A stretch of 22,182 nt of DNA, taken from NCBI GenBank assembly GCA_036939975.1, contig JALLPB010000132.1, forward strand, positions 1 through 22,182, in the 5' to 3' direction. Positions 17,466 through 22,182 of the stretch are shown here, piece by piece. The notes under the pieces were generated by a model. That model saw only the letters and a list, made by a program, of their open reading frames with translations. It did not search any database and was not told where the DNA came from. The DNA is from Cyclostephanos tholiformis (taxonomy: Eukaryota; Bacillariophyta; Thalassiosirophyceae; Thalassiosirales; Thalassiosiraceae). The first letter of the stretch is position 1. Every line of letters starts with the position of its first letter. The position numbers were made by a program, and so were the translations under genes.

Positions 17466-18842
17466 ATGAACTTCCAGGGCCAGAAGAAGCGCGCGATGAC
17501 GCCCAAGGGTCAGATGTCCGGCAACGGCTCAGGCCCGGCGATCATGATGATGCCCCCCCACATCCGCGTGACGTTCATGCCGAATCCGCCGTTGAAGCAC
17601 CTTCCCGCCTATCGCCACCGCGCCCTCGTTTCGGATAACTACGTCACGGACGACGATGACGACGGCGACAATAACGACCGCCCCCGCTTTGGGGGGGGGG
17701 GCGAGGTGGTCGGTCCGTCCGGCGTGGCCAAAATACCCACCGCCTTCCCTAGGATGAAGATGGGAGCGGGATTGTCCGGCGTGTCGTCGTTCCTGCATCA
17801 CTTCGAGAGGACCGCGCCGCCCGAGCGCAGGATCAATCCCACGCCGAAGAGCATACGCGAGGAGAAAATTAGGGCGGGGAAGGTCGCGAACGAGGCCCGC
17901 CTCGCGCCGCTGATCGAGGCTTACCGCGCCGAGCAGCGCGAGTGCGGCGGCGAGTACACCAACGGCATGAATTGCTACAACACCTTATTCGTGGGCCGAC
18001 TCGCGTACGAGGTCACCGAGAGGAAGCTCCTGCGCGAGATGGAGGCGTACGGTCCCGTCAAGGACCTGAAGGTTGTGACGGACGCCGTCACCGGCCGAAG
18101 TCGGGGATATGCCTTCGTCGAGTACGAGCACGAGGAGGACATGAAGAGGGCGTATCGCGCCGCGGACGGGATGAGGATCGAGGGACGCGCGATCGTGGTC
18201 GACGTGGAGCGGGGACACACGGTACCGAATTGGCTGCCGAGGAAGTTCGGCGGTGGATTGGGAGGCACGAGGAGGGGGGCGCCGTCTGCCAACGATTCAG
18301 CCGCGGGACGGTACGACCCGACGAGGATGCAGCACGGCGGGCCGCCGCCACCGAGCACGACGATGCCCCCGATCTTGAGGAATAACGTTATGGCCCCCCC
18401 CGGTCCGGGTATGGGCGGGATGATGGGAGGACCCCCGATGGGCGGTGCCCCTCCCCCCCCTCCGAATTACGGGACGGGTCCGAGGGGCGGCGGGCCGCCG
18501 CCAATGGGGGGGAGGTACGACGACTATCGGGGAGGGGGACCGCCGCCCGGGGGATACGGTGGTGGCGTTGGCTACGGCGATCGCGATCGCGATCGCGGCG
18601 GTGATCGTGGCGGCTATTACGGCGGTGGTGGTTATCGCGATGGTGGCAGGGGGGGGGGGGCTCCACCGGGTCCTTACGGGGGCGCCGGCGGTTATGGTGG
18701 CCCCCCAGCCGGCGGATACGGTATGGGACCGCCTCCACTGGCCTGGGAAAGGGGTGGCAGTGGCGGTGGTGGAGGAGGATATGGCGGCGATAGGAAGAGG
18801 AGGAGGTCGCGCAGCCGCAGTCCCGATCGTAGGAGGAGGTAA
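17466..18842 (+). CDS. SNRNP70: U1 small nuclear ribonucleoprotein 70 kDa (U1-70K)
   Basis: Core U1 snRNP protein that binds stem-loop I of U1 snRNA and helps define 5' splice sites. The single exon gives 458 residues from the first in-frame ATG (17466); the frame is open upstream to 17328 without another ATG. The N-terminal arm has PPLKHLP, then an Asp-rich insert and Gly run, FERTAPPERRINPTPKSIREEK and a basic helix leading into the RRM (about 172-250). RNP2 is LFVGRL and RNP1 is RGYAFVEY (213-220), followed by the U1-70K signature YEHEEDM, VDVERGHTV-NW-PRKFGGGLGGTRRG. The tail is Pro/Gly-rich with RGG/RDRDRDRGG and GGYGG repeats, ending in a short RSRSRSPDRRRR. Animal U1-70K has long RS/RE/RD tails; here Gly/Pro dominates. 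Several GGG/CCC homopolymers of 8-10 nt make frame errors in assemblies likely, but the frame is intact. Confidence 0.95.
   Translation: MNFQGQKKRAMTPKGQMSGNGSGPAIMMMPPHIRVTFMPNPPLKHLPAYRHRALVSDNYVTDDDDDGDNNDRPRFGGGGEVVGPSGVAKIPTAFPRMKMGAGLSGVSSFLHHFERTAPPERRINPTPKSIREEKIRAGKVANEARLAPLIEAYRAEQRECGGEYTNGMNCYNTLFVGRLAYEVTERKLLREMEAYGPVKDLKVVTDAVTGRSRGYAFVEYEHEEDMKRAYRAADGMRIEGRAIVVDVERGHTVPNWLPRKFGGGLGGTRRGAPSANDSAAGRYDPTRMQHGGPPPPSTTMPPILRNNVMAPPGPGMGGMMGGPPMGGAPPPPPNYGTGPRGGGPPPMGGRYDDYRGGGPPPGGYGGGVGYGDRDRDRGGDRGGYYGGGGYRDGGRGGGAPPGPYGGAGGYGGPPAGGYGMGPPPLAWERGGSGGGGGGYGGDRKRRRSRSRSPDRRRR
18579..18596 (+). repeat. GATCGC x3 coding hexamer repeat
   Basis: Three exact GATCGC units encode Asp-Arg dipeptides (DRDRDR) in the U1-70K tail, next to Gly-rich repeats. 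The neighbouring 18475-18790 is low-complexity GGN-rich sequence. Confidence 0.9.
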
Positions 18843-19472
18843 GGGACATGCGATTTTGCGAGGCATGGCGACGATGGGAAGGGGAGAGTGTGGCGTGGCA
18901 GCCTAGAGTGGACAAGGATAGGACACCATTGACAAGGATAGGACACCATTGACGTTTACATGGCATTCTCTTTTGCAGAAAAGTTACGTTTGTCAAATAA
19001 TAATGGCAGCTGGTTATGGTTTTGTTCGCGTTTGTTACGATCACAGTCACAACTTACGGCCTTTGAGGCAGCACTATGAATTTGGGGAAGAAGTGCATTC
19101 GTTTTCCCACAAGTTGATAAAGACTTTCGATCCACCCCAAAAGTCTACGAAAAACGAATCCGTTGACTCCATTGGTTTGTGTTATACAACATTCACAAAG
19201 AATTATCCAGTTGATTGTTGAGAAGTATAAACCTCTTCATGTTCACCCACCTCATAGGGGCTCAGTCAGCAGGCTTGGGTACAGAAAACAACAGCAATAT
19301 TGCTGCATGTTCTTGTGAAGACCGAAATATACTACGGTCTACATAATAACTACAATTAAACAATTAGTAATATTTGTGGTAATTTCCTCAGCCAGCAGAA
19401 ATAGCATGTGGATGCTTGTGCGTGACTTTGTCAAGGTTAACTCTTTCGTCCTTACATAACAAATGAATCAAT
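18843..19472. other. Tail-to-tail spacer between U1-70K and eL21
   Basis: 630 bp, the largest gene-free stretch. It holds both 3' UTRs, a perfect 20-bp tandem duplication (18911-18950), a 14-bp palindrome CAGCAATATTGCTG (19292-19305) and a 6-bp inverted repeat (19319-19324 with 19335-19340). The 90-codon frame at 18949-19221 resembles nothing and is not called. No RNA gene was recognised. Confidence 0.6.
18911..18950. repeat. Perfect tandem duplication of a 20-bp unit
   Basis: The unit GACAAGGATAGGACACCATT occurs twice back to back without mismatch, followed by a further GAC. It lies 69 bp after the U1-70K stop, in presumed 3' UTR. The exact identity of the copies suggests a recent slippage or duplication. 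Confidence 0.95.
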
Positions 19473-19961
19473 TTAAATCAAGTCACTGAAAGGCATTGGC
19501 TGGATGGTGGTGATTTCTCCATCTCCACCCGGAGCGGCGAGGAAGTACGCCTCCCTGGGCTTCTTGGCCTCACGCTTCAGGTTGACCTTCTCTCCACCCT
19601 CGCGGGCGGCCTTCTTCGCGGCCTCGTTGCTCTTGACGCGCGCGATGATCTCCTTCTGACAGGAGGACTTGCGAATGTGCTCGATGCGCACGTGGATGCG
19701 CTTCTCGAGGATGCGTCCGTTGACGAGCTTGTTGACGCGCACGCCCACGGCCATCTTCGTGACGTTGAAGACGATGCCGGTGCGTCCGTGGTAGTGCTTG
19801 TGGGGCATGCCCTTGTGCACTGACGGGTCGGCGAAAATGTCAACGTAATCACCGACCTTAACGGGCATGAGATATTTTGAAAGGGGGGGCAATCCGTGCT
19901 TGCGGAATTGCTTCTTGAACATGCTGCGCGTGCGAGCGCGCCATCCGAATGAGTGAGGCAT
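19473..19961 (-). CDS. RPL21: 60S ribosomal protein eL21
   Basis: Cytosolic large-subunit ribosomal protein. 162 residues in one exon, against about 160 in animals and yeast. It starts [20 protein letters not shown] (family: MPHSFG-RARTR) and continues with [64 protein letters not shown] and a charged C-terminal half with KKPREAYFL; all family blocks are present. Codons are strongly C/G-ending, as expected of a highly expressed gene. The start is fixed by conservation. The 5' leader may contain an intron (donor AAG|GTATGT at 20163; acceptor TTTTTTATTCCAG ending at 20016, or CCAAG directly before the ATG). Head-to-head with the ZIP gene. Confidence 0.97.
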   Translation of the reverse strand: MPHSFGWRARTRSMFKKQFRKHGLPPLSKYLMPVKVGDYVDIFADPSVHKGMPHKHYHGRTGIVFNVTKMAVGVRVNKLVNGRILEKRIHVRIEHIRKSSCQKEIIARVKSNEAAKKAAREGGEKVNLKREAKKPREAYFLAAPGGDGEITTIQPMPFSDLI

Positions 19962-20480
19962 CTTGGATTAGATTAAATGAAGGTAGGGAGGAGCAGCGCA
20001 GGTAGTGCGGCGAGCCTGGAATAAAAAAGTGTTTGCACAGTGTGGACACGTGAGGAGGAGAATGAAAGTTAAGTGCAACGCAGACGAGCTTATGTTAGCT
20101 TTGACGGGTATAGTAGCCACGTCCCCAGAGTGCACGCGGCGACATCGCCATGGTCGAACATACCTTGGGGCTACAAACCTAGGCAAAATATGAATATGGC
20201 ATTACGATTGATCTACTTTCTTGGGCAGGACGGCGGAGGCACGTACCTCTTGGTACTAATCCACGTGTTTGGGCCGGAAGTAAGTGGTAAATCGCTGTCA
20301 GCGAGTCTCGGAAAAAAATATGGCTTCCATCGATGGTTCCAGGAATCATTATGTAACACGTCGGCCTTCTCCCGCTCAAAACTTATCTAATTCCTTCGAC
20401 GTTGTTCTGGTAGGACTGACTACACATGGAACACCTTTTCTTGACTTGTGTGTATAGTATGAATGTAGAGAGTGTATGGT
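19962..20480. promoter_or_regulatory. Divergent upstream region of eL21 and the ZIP transporter
   Basis: 519 bp between outward-facing start codons. The minus-strand side carries pyrimidine-rich sequence and possible 5' UTR intron signals for eL21 (20016-20163). Short overlapping frames on both strands show no protein-like features. No specific promoter element or RNA gene was recognised. Confidence 0.5.
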
Positions 20481-21905
20481 ATGACACACGCAGCAGCATT
20501 GATTACCTCTATGGCAATGGAATGCCGTAGTATAGCCGTCAAAGCCGAAGGCAATACCAAAGGAGCAATGGGCAACAGCAGCAGATGGAGAATTGCGGTT
20601 CTACTCCTCGCAAAGTGCGCCATGACCACACATGCCGCTGTAACCCTCTGGCATCAGCGGCAGAATTTCAAGGATTATTATCAGCGCAAATTCCACGGCA
20701 CAAGCGGCGCGTTTGGCAATGCCAAGCCCGGACCGTTGTCTATCTTCCATTACGAGAATGCCGCCGCCGCCGCCGCTGCATGCGATACGGCATACCCCGA
20801 TGCCCCGCGATCTGTTGGCGCCCAATTTCAACATCATTTTGTACCCAGACTCTCGCGAATATTGTTACGTCTTCCCCCCCGCCCGGCGGTGGTAGACTGC
20901 TGTGCCGAATGTTCGGAATGCATGTCGAAGGAATCTTTAGGAGAGAAAAATTGTCGCGACGCTTTTGTCGTACCGCGTGGAGGACACGCCTTTGAGTCGA
21001 TAGACGCGACCAAGGGCGCGGGCGGCGCCGCGGTCATCACGCCCTACGGCATCCCCCTCAACACGTGGAAAATCATATTCCAGGCCATGTTGACCACCAT
21101 AAATGTTGTGTGTTGGCTTGTGCCGCTTAAATCGAAGAAGATTACCGAGAACAAGCTTGGACTGAGTTTGGCTAATGCCTTCAGTGGTGGGGTCTTCTTG
21201 AGCTTGGCATTCGGCCACTTGATTCCCGAGTGCGTCCACGGCTTCCACGGCGCCGGGAAGGAGATAAATGATGCGCTTCCTTACATGATAGTTCTGGGAG
21301 GTTATCTACTTATCTTTTTTGTGGAGAAGGTTGCATTCGATGCAGATGAGATCAAGAAAGAAATGGAGAGTGGTGGAGGTGATTTGAATGATCATTCAAA
21401 TGATTCAAAAGTCACCGAGAATGGATCGAGTGACTCGTCAACTGGGTTTAAGGGCAGATCGGCTGTGATTTTACTTGGAGCGCTAGCGGTCCACTCAATT
21501 TTAGAGATGACTGCACTTGGCTTAGCCGATACCTTTGGGGACAGCGCGCTTTTATCATTATCAATCGCACTTCATCAACCGGCGGAATCCATCGCGTTAC
21601 TTGTGGCATTCCTCAAAAGTGGCATGCCCAAACCCCAGATTGTTCGATTCCTTTCAATATTTAGTTGTATGGGACCCATCGGAGTCGCAATTGGCATGGC
21701 TGTGAACGATTTTGCCTCGCCCATAGTGGATGCGACGATGCTGGCTGTGGTAGCAGGAACGTTTGTGTATGTTGGGGCAACTGAGGTCATTCCGGAGGAG
21801 TGGGAAGATCCAGAGCACAAGTGGAAGAAATTCTTGAGTCTGATTATGGGAATAGTGTCAATATTTGCTATCACGCAGTACACTATGACTTTAGAAGGGT
21901 TTTAA
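20481..21905 (+). CDS. ZIP-family (SLC39-like) metal transporter
   Basis: Predicted membrane transporter moving Zn2+ or another divalent metal into the cytosol. 474 residues from the ATG at 20481; an ATG at 20568 (MGNSSRWRIAVLLLAKCAM, signal-peptide-like) is an attractive alternative start. A long N-terminal region has an Ala run and a Cys cluster (CCAECSECMS). Helices follow: WKIIFQAMLTTINVVCWLVPL, LANAFSGGVFLSLAFGHLIPE (ZIP TM2, with His and Glu), a helix around YMIVLGGYLLIFFVEKV, and a hydrophilic loop rich in Ser, Asn and Asp. TM4 is VHSILEMTALG (His338) and TM5 is LHQPAESIALL (His365, Glu369), the paired metal-site helices. Two or three more helices follow, with VAGTFVYVGATEVIPEEW as TM7-like. 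The TM4/TM5 motifs deviate from the common HS-x3-G and HQ-x2-EG forms (Glu for Gly, Ser after Glu). The loop is not His-rich, so metal specificity is open. Confidence 0.93.
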   Translation: MTHAAALITSMAMECRSIAVKAEGNTKGAMGNSSRWRIAVLLLAKCAMTTHAAVTLWHQRQNFKDYYQRKFHGTSGAFGNAKPGPLSIFHYENAAAAAAACDTAYPDAPRSVGAQFQHHFVPRLSRILLRLPPRPAVVDCCAECSECMSKESLGEKNCRDAFVVPRGGHAFESIDATKGAGGAAVITPYGIPLNTWKIIFQAMLTTINVVCWLVPLKSKKITENKLGLSLANAFSGGVFLSLAFGHLIPECVHGFHGAGKEINDALPYMIVLGGYLLIFFVEKVAFDADEIKKEMESGGGDLNDHSNDSKVTENGSSDSSTGFKGRSAVILLGALAVHSILEMTALGLADTFGDSALLSLSIALHQPAESIALLVAFLKSGMPKPQIVRFLSIFSCMGPIGVAIGMAVNDFASPIVDATMLAVVAGTFVYVGATEVIPEEWEDPEHKWKKFLSLIMGIVSIFAITQYTMTLEGF

Positions 21906-22182
21906 GCCATCTAGACATGATGGGGGTGAATATCTTACATTGTAAGCATTAACATCCTTGAGTTTATTATCGGAATGATAATATTTCATGAAAGATGAGA
22001 TCAATGTTCCCCCTTCACCCTGGATTTTGACAACAGTATTTTTCTCATTATTTTACTGCAGTTTCCAAATCAATCTTTTTTTCCCATGCTATAGAGTATC
22101 TTTTCTATTGGAGTCGAGGGAATAGCAAGAGAATGATGAGAAATGACCGTGTGAAAGAGAGTTCTCAAGATAGGTAGCTTTT
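21906..22182. other. Region downstream of the ZIP gene, to the window edge
   Basis: 277 bp of AT-rich sequence after the ZIP stop codon. It presumably holds the ZIP 3' UTR. No gene, repeat or RNA was recognised, and the next gene is outside the window. Confidence 0.6.

Noticed and set aside
18297..19050. Long antisense frames over the U1-70K tail
   Set aside because: GGN-rich DNA lacks stop codons on both strands, so Pro/Thr/His/Arg-rich shadow frames are expected.
18949..19221. 90-codon open frame downstream of U1-70K
   Set aside because: It lies in the convergent spacer, has no recognisable motif and begins within the sequence just after the tandem duplication; likely chance.
19292..19305. 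14-bp perfect palindrome CAGCAATATTGCTG
   Set aside because: About one such palindrome is expected by chance in 22 kb, and it has no supporting context.
1..22182. tRNA, rRNA, CRISPR, transposon or viral sequence
   Set aside because: No cloverleaf with a GGTTCGA-type B box, no rRNA core sequence, no regularly spaced repeats and no transposase, integrase or reverse-transcriptase motifs were seen.

Overview
This is a gene-dense piece of nuclear DNA from a unicellular eukaryote. It codes for a eukaryote-only set of proteins: an MCM helicase subunit, the 60S export adaptor NMD3, U1-70K, a cytosolic ribosomal protein eL21 and the APC/C subunit CDC26. Its introns are GT-AG and mostly very short (78-88 nt, two longer at 188 and 235 nt), and spacers are about 0.1-0.6 kb. 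Together with polyQ, poly-acidic and GGG-coded polyGly tracts and a plant/alga-type RraA-like protein, this fits a stramenopile alga such as a diatom. The organism is inferred; no taxon-specific marker was seen.

Layout: a flavin amine (polyamine) oxidase (+, 34-1524); a polyQ-rich protein of unknown function (-, 1920-3928, one intron); a 1906-residue acidic SAP-domain protein (+, 4182-9983, one intron); NMD3 (-, 10106-12135, one intron); an RraA-like protein (+, 12453-13016); MCM7 (+, 13571-16511, two introns); CDC26/APC12 (-, 16749-17214, one intron), a small split gene easily missed; U1-70K (+, 17466-18842); ribosomal protein eL21 (-, 19473-19961); and a ZIP-family metal transporter (+, 20481-21905). 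Ten genes cover most of the window.

The genes alternate strand almost throughout. This gives head-to-head pairs with short shared upstream regions (polyQ/SAP 253 bp, NMD3/RraA 317 bp, CDC26/U1-70K 251 bp, eL21/ZIP 519 bp) and tail-to-tail pairs with shared 3' spacers. Only RraA and MCM7 lie in tandem. The content is housekeeping (replication licensing, cell-cycle proteolysis, splicing, ribosome export and translation) plus polyamine and metal metabolism, and no operon-like pathway links them. No mobile element, CRISPR array, rRNA or tRNA was seen. I do not see a clearly new multi-gene system. The least explained items are the SAP protein with its GYxPD...TEEE repeats and the polyQ protein with a charged C-terminal segment.
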